Assembly (NCBI RefSeq): GCF_024158125.1
Contig: NZ_JAMZFT010000003.1
Coordinates: forward strand, 248,001-312,000
Length of the DNA: 64,000 nt
Direction: 5' to 3'
Source of the DNA: Futiania mangrovi
GTDB lineage: Bacteria > Pseudomonadota > Alphaproteobacteria > Futianiales > Futianiaceae
A model generated the notes under the pieces. It made no database searches and was not told the DNA's origin. It was given only the letters and a program-made list of their open reading frames with translations. Positions 27,466 through 36,073 of the stretch are shown piece after piece (within the stretch, counting starts at the first letter, position 1; each line of letters begins with the position of its first letter). The position numbers were made by a program, and so were the translations under genes.

Positions 27466-27897
27466 ATGACCGCAAGCCTGCTCGGCGGCCTGTTCCTCGC
27501 GGCCTTTGCCGCCGCGACCGTTCTGCCGGCACAGTCCGAAGGGCTGCTGGTCGCGCTACTGCTCGCGGGGCACGAGCCGTGGGTTCTGGTGGCGGTGGCG
27601 AGCGTCGGGAACACGCTCGGCTCCAGCGTGAACTGGCTCCTGGGGCGCGGGATCGAGCGGTTCCGCGACCGCCCCTGGTTCCCGGCGAGCGAGGCGGGCC
27701 TCGCGCGCGCCCAGCGCTGGTATCATCGCTATGGGAAATGGTCGCTGCTGCTGAGCTGGATGCCCATTGTCGGCGACCCGCTGACCGTGATCGCGGGCTT
27801 GATGCGGGAGCGTTTCTCCGTCTTCCTGCTGCTCGTCGCCGTCGCCAAGACCGGCCGCTACCTCGCCCTCGCCGCCGTTACGCTCAGCGTGGTGTGA
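27466..27897 (+). CDS. YqaA/DedA-like inner membrane protein
   Basis: A 143-residue membrane protein with helices at about 5-25, 28-52, 95-112 and 118-140. GNTLGSSVNWLLGRGI and the YGKWSLLLSWMPIVGDPLTVIAG segment are the DedA/VTT-superfamily signature in the short YqaA form. Relatives move phospholipids or support membrane potential; its own role is not established. AGGCAG precedes the ATG. A 109-bp AT-richer gap then leads into the low-GC gene at 28006. Confidence 0.8.
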   Translation: MTASLLGGLFLAAFAAATVLPAQSEGLLVALLLAGHEPWVLVAVASVGNTLGSSVNWLLGRGIERFRDRPWFPASEAGLARAQRWYHRYGKWSLLLSWMPIVGDPLTVIAGLMRERFSVFLLLVAVAKTGRYLALAAVTLSVV

Positions 27898-27947
27898 CAA
27901 GGAGGTAGAGCAAACCAGAAAGATCGCTCAACACAATTGACTTACAC

Positions 27948-27977
27948 TTGAAGGCAGATAGCATACCATTTTATTAT
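27948..27977 (+). promoter_or_regulatory. Candidate promoter of the low-GC gene at 28006
   Basis: TTGAAG (27948-27953), an 18-base spacer and TATTAT (27972-27977) form a sigma-70-like pair in an AT-rich stretch. An overlapping alternative is TTGACT (27937-27942), 16 bases, TAGCAT (27959-27964). Seen by eye only. Confidence 0.4.
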
Positions 27978-28005
27978 ACGACTCATAATTTGAGAGGACA
28001 TGGAC

Positions 28006-29370
28006 ATGGCCGAAAAGAGATACAATATACACTACAAGACAATCAAGCCAGTTGAGTTCTCCAGCAAATCGGCGGCGAAATCCTACCTGGAGTCTGAGCG
28101 AGAACTGTGGCGACCACTGCAGGAAGCCGTAGCAGAGAAAAATGAGCTCCGCTCGATTCAAACTCGAAACCACACATCCGCGCTTGAGGGATTTGATCAG
28201 GTTTTTGATAGGCTTCTGAAAGCTTGTGAGAACGTGGATGACTTTAACAGAAAAACAGCCACCCTCTACCAAGGAGAAATACTCCCACCCCCATCCTCAT
28301 CAACAGAAGGAATTTTGATACTAGGCCTCTTAAAAGCCGGAAGGAAAGATGATGCAATTCATGCATTTATATACTTTGTCGCTAGAAATTATACAATAAA
28401 TTACCAGAACCAAACATTTATCAAAGACGCCTTCGAGAACGGCAAGATACTGCACACTGCTGCCCACGCAGCAGCGGCCCTGGCCCCTGCAACGCCAATG
28501 TCGAAGCGGCTGAACGAGGCATTGCGCTCAGCCAAGGCGAATGCCGAGGCGCTCGACGAAGAGGTCGCAACAGCACAGACAATCAACAAGGAACATGCTC
28601 AGGCCCTGGAGCGTTTGCGCGACCACTGGAAGCGCCGCGCCAAAAGGATCGAAGCCATTATCGTTCGTCGCGAGCGACAGAGAAGGTCACGGTACGACTC
28701 TTGGCTTGCGAACATCGATGACGAGGTTGCCAAACGCTTTGAGCGTGCAGAGAAGCGCCTGGCTGCCCTCGACCGCGCCAACAAAACCAAACAGGAAGAG
28801 CGGCAAGCCGAATTTGATCGCCTGCTCGACCTCTTTCACACCCAACTTCGCTCGCGCGCTCCGGCAAAACTCTGGAGCGATCGAGCGGCTGCCCATATCA
28901 AGAAAGCAAATCATTCTCGTTGGGTTTTCTTGGGTGGAACGGCGGCTGCAGTCTTAATTGGGATCATGATCCCATACTGCTTCGGCGACTATATAGCACA
29001 GAGCTTCTTCACACTTAGCTGCGATCAGGCGACGCCTCCTGTCTGCACGCGGGTCTTTTCAGCAAAAGGACCGCTGACCGTTGCGGGACTTCTGCTTGTC
29101 ATGTCGCTGGTCATGTGGGCCTTGCGCTTGACCTACAAGATCTATCTGAGCGAACGGCACCTCGCCTTGGATGCGAGCGAGAAGGAGGCGTTCGCGCAAA
29201 CTTTTCTCGCCATAAAGGAGGGAGCGAACGTCGATGCTCAGAACGAGGCAATCGTTCTGGCGTCACTCTTCCGTCCCACGCAGGATGGAATCATAAAGGA
29301 TGATGAAGGGGCAATCGACTTCTCGGCGGCTGCGATAATCGCGAGGCAGCTTGGGAAGGGCACTCCTTAA
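28006..29370 (+). CDS. DUF6161-like coiled-coil protein with two C-terminal membrane helices
   Basis: A 454-residue protein with base composition clearly lower in GC than its neighbours, especially in the first 500 bp (AAA, AAT, ATA codons frequent). Residues 165-300 are a charged helical/coiled-coil region; two membrane helices follow (about SRWVFLGGTAAAVLIGIM and GPLTVAGLLLVMSLVMWAL), then a cytoplasmic tail with LSERHLALDASEKEAFAQT and VLASLFRPTQDGIIKDDEG. That tail resembles, from memory, the DUF6161 family of unknown function, often on genomic islands. GAGAGG eight bases upstream favours ATG 28006 over 28000. Likely horizontally acquired; no integrase or partner gene is adjacent. Confidence 0.75.
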   Translation: MAEKRYNIHYKTIKPVEFSSKSAAKSYLESERELWRPLQEAVAEKNELRSIQTRNHTSALEGFDQVFDRLLKACENVDDFNRKTATLYQGEILPPPSSSTEGILILGLLKAGRKDDAIHAFIYFVARNYTINYQNQTFIKDAFENGKILHTAAHAAAALAPATPMSKRLNEALRSAKANAEALDEEVATAQTINKEHAQALERLRDHWKRRAKRIEAIIVRRERQRRSRYDSWLANIDDEVAKRFERAEKRLAALDRANKTKQEERQAEFDRLLDLFHTQLRSRAPAKLWSDRAAAHIKKANHSRWVFLGGTAAAVLIGIMIPYCFGDYIAQSFFTLSCDQATPPVCTRVFSAKGPLTVAGLLLVMSLVMWALRLTYKIYLSERHLALDASEKEAFAQTFLAIKEGANVDAQNEAIVLASLFRPTQDGIIKDDEGAIDFSAAAIIARQLGKGTP

Positions 29371-29380
29371 CACCGCCCCT

Positions 29381-29845
29381 CTAGCACACCTTGCAGATCT
29401 CGCCGCCGGAGACGCGCACGAGGTCGTCGAAGGTGACGGGGAAGACCGCGTTCGGCGCGCCGGCTGCGGCCCACAGCGGGCCGATCCCCTGCAACGTCCC
29501 GTCGATGAAGGTGCGCAAGGGCGCGTCGTGACCGAAGGGCGGCACGCCGCCGATGGCGAAGCCCGCCTCCGCGCGCACGCGCTTGACGTCCGCGCGGGAA
29601 AGATCGTGGCCCGTGCGCGCCCGGAACGCCGCCGCGTCCACCTGGTTCGCGCCGGAGACGAGCAGCAGCACCAGCGCGCCCTCCCCCGTCTCGAACACCA
29701 GCGACTTGACGATCTGGGAGACCGCGCAGCCGCAGGCCTCCGCCGCTTCCGCCGCCGTGCGGGTGGAGGCGTCGAGGACATGCACCTCCGCCTCGAAGCC
29801 CAGCGCGCGGGCGCGTTCGGCGAAGCGTTCGGGTCCTGAACTCAT
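29381..29845 (-). CDS. YbaK/EbsC family aminoacyl-tRNA deacylase-like protein
   Basis: A 154-residue single-domain protein of the YbaK/ProX editing fold. CAVSQIVKSLVFETGEGALVLLLVSGANQVD carries the conserved Lys of the active site, followed by IGGVPPFGHD and GGEICKVC at the C-terminus. Relatives hydrolyse mischarged Cys-, Ala- or Pro-tRNA; specificity here is unknown. The ATG at 29843-29845 starts MSSGPERFAERARALG, the normal family beginning. It converges with the low-GC gene (10 bp apart). Confidence 0.85.
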   Translation of the reverse strand: MSSGPERFAERARALGFEAEVHVLDASTRTAAEAAEACGCAVSQIVKSLVFETGEGALVLLLVSGANQVDAAAFRARTGHDLSRADVKRVRAEAGFAIGGVPPFGHDAPLRTFIDGTLQGIGPLWAAAGAPNAVFPVTFDDLVRVSGGEICKVC

Positions 29846-29967
29846 CGGGCGGCTCCTCGCATGGCGCGGTCGGTGCGTCATCCTCGGCGAGCGTGCGCCC
29901 ATGCGCAACGCGCGCGCGCCGCAAGGCACGCCTGCGCGGGAGAACGGTCATGTCGAACGGGAGGAGA

Positions 29968-30041
29968 TGGCTGGGGCGCCAGGATTCGAACCTGGGATCA
30001 CGGGACCAAAACCCGATGCCTTACCGCTTGGCTACGCCCCA
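29968..30041 (-). tRNA. tRNA-Gln (anticodon TTG)
   Basis: On the minus strand the 74 bases fold as a cloverleaf: acceptor TGGGGCG/CGCCCCA, anticodon arm CGGGTTTTGGTCCCG with anticodon TTG, T arm CCAGGTTCGAATCCTGG, discriminator G and an encoded CCA end. Reads CAA, and CAG by wobble. Its U34 is one of the positions that the MnmH enzyme of this window would modify. Confidence 0.95.
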
Positions 30042-30178
30042 TCTGAAGCGGGCGGGAACATAGCCACCTCCGCGCGCGCGTGCAACGGTCTTGCTGCAAA
30101 AATTTATCGCCGCGCGCACCCCATCTCGCCCCTTGGCAAGCCGCACCATGATCGATATAACGCGCGCACCTCGGGCGG

Positions 30179-30255
30179 CGGAGTGTAGCTCAGCCTGGTA
30201 GAGCACTGTCTTCGGGAGGCAGGGGCCGCAGGTTCAAATCCTGCCACTCCGACCA
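30179..30255 (+). tRNA. tRNA-Pro (anticodon CGG)
   Basis: A 77-base cloverleaf: acceptor CGGAGTG/CACTCCG, D arm with AGCCTGGTAGAGC, anticodon arm CTGTC-TTCGGGA-GGCAG with anticodon CGG, T arm GCAGGTTCAAATCCTGC, discriminator A and encoded CCA. Reads CCG, a frequent proline codon in this GC-rich genome. Confidence 0.95.
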
Positions 30256-30306
30256 TCAACCGCTCGCCCGGGGTTCTTCCCGACACCGGATCGCATGCCG
30301 CGCCGC

Positions 30307-31569
30307 TCAAACCGGCGGCTGCTCCCGCTTGCCCGCCCGAATCGCGAACGCCGCCGCCGCCCAGAAGGCCGTGAGCAGGATCAGCGCCCCGGCGACCAGC
30401 GCCGCCAGGACCGCACCATAGGTGCCCGACGCCTGCCACAGATAGGCGACCGCCAGCGGGGCCGCCGCCTTCGCCACCAGCGAGGGGGCGAGCAGCGCGC
30501 CGTTGATCGCGCCATAGGCGTCGCGCGTCAGCATCTCCGGCACGGCGAGACCGCGGACGATCGTGAAGACCCCGTTCGCCGCTCCGTAGAGCGCCGCGAT
30601 CGCCGCCGCCGAGACCAGTCCCGGCTCCAGCACCGCCAGCGCGATCATCGCGCCCGCGAAGACGACGACGGCGACGCAGCCGATCGACCGCACTGTCGCG
30701 CGCGGACCGAAGATCCAGATGCCGAAGCGTCCGGCCACCTGCGCCGGACCGATCACCGCCATGACCGTGACCGCGCCCGCTGCGTCCAGCCCGCGCTCCA
30801 GCAGCAGCGGATAGAGGTGGAAGGTGAAGGCGGAAAAGGTCGCCGTGTAGGCCACGAAGACCACCGCCAGCGCCCAGAACACGGGCGTGCGCATCGCCCG
30901 CGCGACTGCGCGGCGTCCCGCCAGCGGTGCTGCGGCCCCCGCGGCGGGCGGCGGCGCGGGCGCGTCCCTGCCTGCATCGATCATGGACGCATAGAGCCCC
31001 GCGCAGATCGCGATATTGACCCCGCCCAGCGCCACCAGCGCGCCGCGCCAGCCCCACCAGCCCATGAGCACCTCGATGAGCGGGATGAAGACCGTGCTCG
31101 CGAACCCGCCCCACAGCGTCAGCGCGGTGATTCCCGCCCGCGCGCGCCCCGCCCCCATGCGCCGCGAGATGACCGCGAACGCCGGCTCGTAGAGCACCGC
31201 CGCCTGCAGGCAGCCGATCCCTGCGAACACCGCGTAGAAGAGCCAGAGCGTTTCAACCTGCGACCACGCGATCAGCAGCAGCCCCGCCAGCAGCGATCCG
31301 CCCGTCATCACCGCGCGCCCATGTCCCCGGTCGATGGCCGCGCCCACCGGATAGGCTGCAAGCCCCGACAGCGCGAGGCCGAGCGTGATCGCGCCATAGA
31401 GATCCGGCCGCGACCAGCCCAGCTCGCGCCCCATGCCCTCCGCGATCTGCGGGAAGCTGTAATAGAGACTGCCCCAGGAGCAGATCTGCCCGATCCCCAG
31501 CGCGGCGACGAAGCCGCGGGTGCCGGGCGCAAGGCGGGTCACATCTTCCGGAACGCCGATGCCGCGCAT
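30307..31569 (-). CDS. MFS transporter
   Basis: A 420-residue integral membrane protein with 12 predicted helices in two six-helix bundles joined by a Pro/Ala-rich cytoplasmic loop (about 205-230). DRGHGRAVMTGG after helix 2 is the MFS loop 2-3 motif, and SRRMGAGRARAGIT lies in the 4-5 loop region. It resembles oxalate/monocarboxylate-type MFS carriers, but the cargo cannot be assigned. CAGGAG ten bases before the ATG at 31567-31569 supports the start. It is divergent from the LOG gene. Confidence 0.87.
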   Translation of the reverse strand: MRGIGVPEDVTRLAPGTRGFVAALGIGQICSWGSLYYSFPQIAEGMGRELGWSRPDLYGAITLGLALSGLAAYPVGAAIDRGHGRAVMTGGSLLAGLLLIAWSQVETLWLFYAVFAGIGCLQAAVLYEPAFAVISRRMGAGRARAGITALTLWGGFASTVFIPLIEVLMGWWGWRGALVALGGVNIAICAGLYASMIDAGRDAPAPPPAAGAAAPLAGRRAVARAMRTPVFWALAVVFVAYTATFSAFTFHLYPLLLERGLDAAGAVTVMAVIGPAQVAGRFGIWIFGPRATVRSIGCVAVVVFAGAMIALAVLEPGLVSAAAIAALYGAANGVFTIVRGLAVPEMLTRDAYGAINGALLAPSLVAKAAAPLAVAYLWQASGTYGAVLAALVAGALILLTAFWAAAAFAIRAGKREQPPV

Positions 31570-31759
31570 GGCCTGTCACTCCTGCTCACGCCAGAGAAGC
31601 CGAAGCGTGCGCCGCTTGCAATCCGCGCCGCACGCAAGTCAGGCCGCCGTTCTCGGGCCTTCATCGACTTTTCAGCACGCCCCCTGTATCCCGGTTCCTG
31701 CGCGCCGCGATTCCCGACCCGCGTGCGCGCGTGTCCTCACTGTTCCCGGATCCACGACG

Positions 31760-32620
31760 ATGCCGAACGACGCCACCATCCCGCCGCATCAGACGCCCAC
31801 CAAGGCCTATCGCAACGAGTCCTTCCTGCTCGGCCGCGAGGGGCGGCCGCTGCGCATCCTGTCGGAGTATCTGGAGCCCCTGAAGCGGCTGCGCGACGCC
31901 GGCATCGAGGACACCATCGTCTTCTTCGGCTCCGCCCGCATCCCGCCGCGCGACGTGGCGCAGGAAGCGCTGGACGCGCTGGCAGCCGACGCCAGCGCCG
32001 AGGACCGTGCCGCGGCCGAGCGCACGCTCGCCATGTCGGAATACTACGAGGCCGCGCGCGAGCTTGCCCGCCGCCTCGCCTTCTGGGCCGAGCACCTGGG
32101 CGGCGGGAACCACCGCTTCGCCATCCTGACGGGCGGCGGCCCCGGCATCATGGAGGCGGCCAACCGCGGCGCGCACGAGGCGGGCGCCCCGTCGATCGGC
32201 ATGAACATCTCCCTGCCGTTCGAGCAGTATCCGAACCCCTACATCAGCAAGGGGCTGGCGTTCGAGTTCCATTACTTCTTCATGCGCAAGTTCTGGCTCG
32301 TCTACATGTCCAAGGCGGCTGTCATCATGCCGGGCGGCATGGGCACGCTGGACGAGTTCTTCGAGCTTCTGACCCTCGTGCAGACCGAAAAGATCCGCCG
32401 CAAGCTGCCGATCGTCCTGTTCGGCCGGTCGTATTGGGAGCCCATTCTGAACTTCCAGCCCATGGCATCCTCTGGCACGATCTCTCCAGAAGATCTCGCG
32501 CTCTTCCACGTCACCGATTCCGTGGACGATGCGTGTTCCTGGCTGCAGGCGCAGTTGAAGTCCTGGGCCGTGGACAATCCGGGCGGCGGCCTCGACCAGT
32601 GGCTCGACCCCATCGCCTGA
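31760..32620 (+). CDS. LOG family protein (nucleotide 5'-monophosphate phosphoribohydrolase-like)
   Basis: A 286-residue Rossmann-fold protein of the long LOG type. The family motifs GGGPGIMEAANRGA and PGGMGTLDEFFELLTLVQTEK, which together form the phosphoribohydrolase active site, are both intact; FFGSARIPP is the usual first strand. Members release adenine or other bases from nucleoside monophosphates. The ATG at 31760 (MPNDATIPPHQTPTKAYRNESF) matches the conserved family N-terminus. It is followed by a methyltransferase gene 31 bp downstream on the same strand. Confidence 0.87.
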   Translation: MPNDATIPPHQTPTKAYRNESFLLGREGRPLRILSEYLEPLKRLRDAGIEDTIVFFGSARIPPRDVAQEALDALAADASAEDRAAAERTLAMSEYYEAARELARRLAFWAEHLGGGNHRFAILTGGGPGIMEAANRGAHEAGAPSIGMNISLPFEQYPNPYISKGLAFEFHYFFMRKFWLVYMSKAAVIMPGGMGTLDEFFELLTLVQTEKIRRKLPIVLFGRSYWEPILNFQPMASSGTISPEDLALFHVTDSVDDACSWLQAQLKSWAVDNPGGGLDQWLDPIA

Positions 32621-32651
32621 CGAAGGCAAGACAAGAAGGAAACCGCCCCGC

Positions 32652-33155
32652 ATGAGCCGCCTCGACAGCGTCATCCGCCGGTTGTCCGCACAGCGCGACA
32701 TCCTGAACACGATGCCGGAGCGGCTGAAGGCGCTGCCAGGCCCGGTCCTCGAGGTCGGTCTCGGCAACGGACGCACCTACGACCATCTGCGCGGGCTGTT
32801 TCCGGGGCGGGAGATCTTCGCCTTCGACCGCACGCTGAACGCCCACCCGGCCTGCGTGCCCGACGAGGATCACCTGGTCCTCGGCGAGATCGAGGAGACG
32901 CTGGGCAAGGCGAAGGACTGGCTGCCCGCGCCCGCCGCGCTGGCCCATCTGGACATCGGCACGCCGGACGACGAGGTGAACCGCCGCATCCGCGCCTTCC
33001 TCGAGAAGACGCTGCCGCAGATCATGGCGCGCGGCGGCCTTGTCGTCTCCGACCAGTGGCTGCGGTCGACGCGCCTCACGGTACTGCCCATGCCGGACGC
33101 GGTTCCGGCCGGCCGCTACTACCTCTACATGGCCTCGGGGCCCGACCGCGGCTGA
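32652..33155 (+). CDS. S-adenosylmethionine-dependent methyltransferase (Methyltransf_17-like)
   Basis: A compact 167-residue class I methyltransferase. SAM-binding motif I is VLEVGLGNGRTYDHLR (about 32-47), followed by the acidic strand EIFAFDR; LAHLDIGTPD and GGLVVSDQWL are later strands. The sequence resembles the small family Methyltransf_17, whose substrates are unknown. GAAGGAAA precedes the ATG. It probably forms a transcript with the LOG gene and converges with the dihydroorotase-like gene (3 bp between stops). Confidence 0.8.
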   Translation: MSRLDSVIRRLSAQRDILNTMPERLKALPGPVLEVGLGNGRTYDHLRGLFPGREIFAFDRTLNAHPACVPDEDHLVLGEIEETLGKAKDWLPAPAALAHLDIGTPDDEVNRRIRAFLEKTLPQIMARGGLVVSDQWLRSTRLTVLPMPDAVPAGRYYLYMASGPDRG

Positions 33156-33158
33156 ACG

Positions 33159-34487
33159 TCAGAGCGTCTCGAGGAAGCGGACCGGCGCACCGTTCGCCTT
33201 TGCCGCGATCTCGCCCTCCCACATCGCCTTGCGACCGCGGATGATCGTGCCGACGGGCCAGCCCTTGACCGTCTGCCCGGCGAAGGGCGTCCAGCCGCAG
33301 CGGCTTTCGTTCCAGTCCTCGGTGATCTCGCGGGCGGCCTTCAGGTCGACGAGGGTGAAATCCGCGTCCCAGCCGACCGCGAGCCGGCCCTTGCCACAGA
33401 TGTTGAAGACCCGCTGCGCGCTGTGCGACGTAAGGTCCACGAGGCGCTGCAGCGTCAGCCGCCCGTTCGCGCAATGGTCGAGCAGCAGCGGCAGCAGCGT
33501 CTGCACGCCCGGCATGCCCGACGGGCTCGCGGGATAGGTCTGGGCCTTCTCCTCCTTCGTGTGCGGCGCGTGGTCGGAGCCGATCACGTCCACGATCCCG
33601 GCCCGCACGGCCTGCCACAGCGCGTCGCGGTGGTGCGCTTCGCGGATCGGCGGGTTCATCTGGGCGTAGGTGCCGAGCCGGTCGTAGCAATCCGGCGCGG
33701 CGAGCGTCAGGTGCTGCGGCGTCGTCTCGACCGTCGCGATGTCCTTGTGATCGGCGAGATAGGCCATTTCCTCCGCCGTCGTGACATGCAGCACGTGCAC
33801 GCGCCGGTGGGCCTCCCGCGCCAGCGCGATCAGGCGGCGCGTCGCCTTGAACGCGCTCTCCACGTCGCGCCAGACCGGATGCGTGCCGGGCTTGCCCTCG
33901 CGCGCCTCCGCCTTGCGCTCGATTAGTCGCGGCTCGTCCTCGCAATGCACAGCGACGCGGCGATGGCCGGATTTCAGCGTCTCCAGCAGCGGCGCATCCT
34001 CCGACACGAGCAGGCTGCCCGTGGACGATCCCATGAAGATCTTCACCCCGCAGCAGCCCGGCTGGCGCTCGAGATCCGGCAGTTCCGGCGCATTCTCCCC
34101 GTTCGCCCCGACATAGAAGGCGAAGTCGCAGAACATGCGGTCGCGCGCGCGGGTCACCTTGTCGGCCAGCGCCTCCGCCGTCGTCGTGGAGGGCTTGGTG
34201 TTCGGCATCTCGAACACCGCCGTGACCCCGCCCGCCACCGCGCAGCGCGACCCCGTCTCCAGGTCTTCCTTATGCTCGTTTCCGGGCTCGCGGAAGTGCA
34301 CCTGCGTGTCGATCACGCCCGGCAGGACGTGCAGTCCCACGGCGTCGACCGTCTCACCCGCGCTTGCCTGTGAAAGGTTGCCGATCGCCGCGATCCGCCC
34401 GTCGCGGACGCCGACGTCGGCCTGTCCGATACCGTCGTGGTTGACCACGGTGCCGCCGCGGATCAAAAGATCGAAACTCTGTGCCAT
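33159..34487 (-). CDS. Dihydroorotase-like amidohydrolase (PyrC family, QxH variant)
   Basis: A 442-residue amidohydrolase closely resembling type I dihydroorotase, which closes carbamoyl-aspartate to dihydroorotate in pyrimidine synthesis. The first metal motif reads DTQVHFREPG, so Q62 replaces the first His of HxH while H64 remains. The lysine region KIFMGSSTGS, the ligands in AVHCEDE and VLHVTTAEE, and GSDHAPHTKEE are present. Many alphaproteobacterial proteins annotated as dihydroorotase show the same substitution, but activity may be altered. GGAG nine bases before the ATG at 34485-34487 supports the start; no other pyr gene is nearby. Confidence 0.8.
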   Translation of the reverse strand: MAQSFDLLIRGGTVVNHDGIGQADVGVRDGRIAAIGNLSQASAGETVDAVGLHVLPGVIDTQVHFREPGNEHKEDLETGSRCAVAGGVTAVFEMPNTKPSTTTAEALADKVTRARDRMFCDFAFYVGANGENAPELPDLERQPGCCGVKIFMGSSTGSLLVSEDAPLLETLKSGHRRVAVHCEDEPRLIERKAEAREGKPGTHPVWRDVESAFKATRRLIALAREAHRRVHVLHVTTAEEMAYLADHKDIATVETTPQHLTLAAPDCYDRLGTYAQMNPPIREAHHRDALWQAVRAGIVDVIGSDHAPHTKEEKAQTYPASPSGMPGVQTLLPLLLDHCANGRLTLQRLVDLTSHSAQRVFNICGKGRLAVGWDADFTLVDLKAAREITEDWNESRCGWTPFAGQTVKGWPVGTIIRGRKAMWEGEIAAKANGAPVRFLETL

Positions 34488-34598
34488 GGTGCAATCTCCG
34501 CTTAGCAAGGCCGCGGGGACCTTTCCCCATCCCGAGGCGTTTCATACGTGACGTGCAACGATTTGGCGACTGAAAGCGCAAGAGGGAAGAGGCATTCC

Positions 34599-35480
34599 AT
34601 GACTGCATCCGGACTGATCGACACCCGCAGGGCCATGCTGGCCGTCCGCGGACCGGACGCGCGGACTTTCCTGCAAGGCATCCTGACTAATGACGTCGGG
34701 CGGCTGGGGCCCGAGACGCCGGTCTATGCCGCCCTGCTCTCCCCGCAAGGCAAGGTTCTGTTCGACATGATCCTCGCCTGGTGGAACGACGCGGTCCTGC
34801 TCGACGCCGAGGCGGACAGGCTCCCCGACCTTGCCCGCCGTCTCGCTCTCTACCGCCTGCGCGCGAAGGCGGAGATCGGCGAGATGCCGGAGATCGCGGT
34901 GGGCCTGCTCTGGGGCGCGGACGCCGGCGCAATCGCCGAGGCTGCCGGGCGCGAGAACCCCGACCTGCGCGTGCTGCCCGACCCGCGCCTGCCCGATCTC
35001 GGCTACCGGCTCTACGGCGCGCGCGCCGATGTCGAGGCCGCACTCGCGGCGGCGGAACCCGCGACGGCCGAGGACTGGACGCGCCACCGCCTCGCCCTTG
35101 GCGTGCCGGAGGCGCCCGACGACATCCGCGCCGACGAGACCTTCTGGCTGGAGGCCAACGCCGCGCTGCTGAACGGCGTCGATTTCCGCAAGGGCTGCTA
35201 TGTCGGGCAGGAGGTGACGGCGCGCATGCACCACAAGACCGTGCTGCGCAAGCGCCTCGTGCCCCTCTCCTTCGACGGCGGGACGCCGGAACCCGGCACC
35301 GCCCTCATGGCAGGGGAGAAGGAAGCGGGCACCGTGACCTCCGCGCTCGACGGGCGGGGCATCGGCCTCGTCCGCCTCGACCGCTGGGAGGATGCGGAGA
35401 CCGTGACCGCAGATGGCCTGACCGCGCACATGGTGGCGCCGGGCTGGCTCGCACCCGCGCTGACGGGATCGGCCGCATGA
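34599..35480 (+). CDS. ygfZ: Folate-binding protein YgfZ (iron-sulfur cluster maintenance)
   Basis: A 293-residue GcvT-like protein. The diagnostic motif KGCYVGQEVTARMHHK (with the conserved Cys) and the N-terminal LAVRGPDARTFLQGILTNDV region are intact. YgfZ uses tetrahydrofolate and helps maintain Fe-S enzymes, especially radical-SAM ones. The ATG at 34599 follows GGGAAGAGG; a further upstream ATG at 34548 would add 17 unconserved residues. The 3' end overlaps tag by 4 bp, starting a four-gene chain ygfZ-tag-HD-nrtR. Confidence 0.88.
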   Translation: MTASGLIDTRRAMLAVRGPDARTFLQGILTNDVGRLGPETPVYAALLSPQGKVLFDMILAWWNDAVLLDAEADRLPDLARRLALYRLRAKAEIGEMPEIAVGLLWGADAGAIAEAAGRENPDLRVLPDPRLPDLGYRLYGARADVEAALAAAEPATAEDWTRHRLALGVPEAPDDIRADETFWLEANAALLNGVDFRKGCYVGQEVTARMHHKTVLRKRLVPLSFDGGTPEPGTALMAGEKEAGTVTSALDGRGIGLVRLDRWEDAETVTADGLTAHMVAPGWLAPALTGSAA

Positions 35481-36073
35481 CCGGCGCCGAGGCCCCAGGC
35501 CGCTGCCCCTGGTGCGGCGACGACCCGCTTTACGTCGCCTATCACGACACCGAATGGGGCGTGCCGGAGCGTGACGGCCGCGCGCTGTTCGAGAAGCTGG
35601 TCCTCGACGGCTTCCAGGCGGGCCTCGCCTGGATCACCATCCTGCGCAAGCGGGAGAACTTCCGCCGCGCCTTCCAGGGCTTCGACCCGGAGGTCGTCGC
35701 CCGCTGGGGGGAGAACGACATCGCCCGCCTGCTCGCCGATCCGGGCATCGTGCGCCACCGCGGCAAGATCGAGGCGACCGTAGGCAATGCCCGCGCCTGG
35801 CTCGACCTGGGCGGGGCTGAGCCGTTCGCCCGCATGATGTGGGAGACGGTCGATCACGCCCCGCGCCAGAACCTGCCGGAGACGATCGCCCATGTCCCCG
35901 CGGAGACGCCCGAAAGCCGTGACCTGTCGAAGCGCCTGAAGGCCGCCGGCTTCCGCTTCTGCGGTCCGACCATCGTCTATGCGGTCATGCAGGCGACGGG
36001 CCTCGTCAACGACCATCTCGCAACCTGCCCGCGCGCCGAAGAGGTGCGCCGCCTCGGGAGCGTGCGGCCGTGA
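35477..36073 (+). CDS. tag: DNA-3-methyladenine glycosylase I
   Basis: A 198-residue glycosylase that removes 3-methyladenine from alkylated DNA. RCPWCGDDPLYVAYHDTEWGVP at the N-terminus contains the Cys and the catalytic-pocket Glu; LDGFQAGLAWITILRKR and GFRFCGPTIVYAVMQATGLVNDH complete the Tag signature, and the zinc ligands C10, H23, and the late His/Cys pair (NDHLATC) are present. ATG overlaps the ygfZ stop, and the gene's stop overlaps the HD gene's GTG. Confidence 0.93.
   Translation: MTGAEAPGRCPWCGDDPLYVAYHDTEWGVPERDGRALFEKLVLDGFQAGLAWITILRKRENFRRAFQGFDPEVVARWGENDIARLLADPGIVRHRGKIEATVGNARAWLDLGGAEPFARMMWETVDHAPRQNLPETIAHVPAETPESRDLSKRLKAAGFRFCGPTIVYAVMQATGLVNDHLATCPRAEEVRRLGSVRP

Noticed and set aside
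28006-30255. tRNA-Gln or tRNA-Pro as attachment site of an island carrying the low-GC gene
   Set aside because: No repeat of either tRNA 3' end was seen on the far side (27900-28000), and no integrase is present.
29968-30255. A selenocysteine tRNA as one of the two tRNA genes
   Set aside because: Both have normal 7-bp acceptor stems with anticodons TTG and CGG; neither has TCA.
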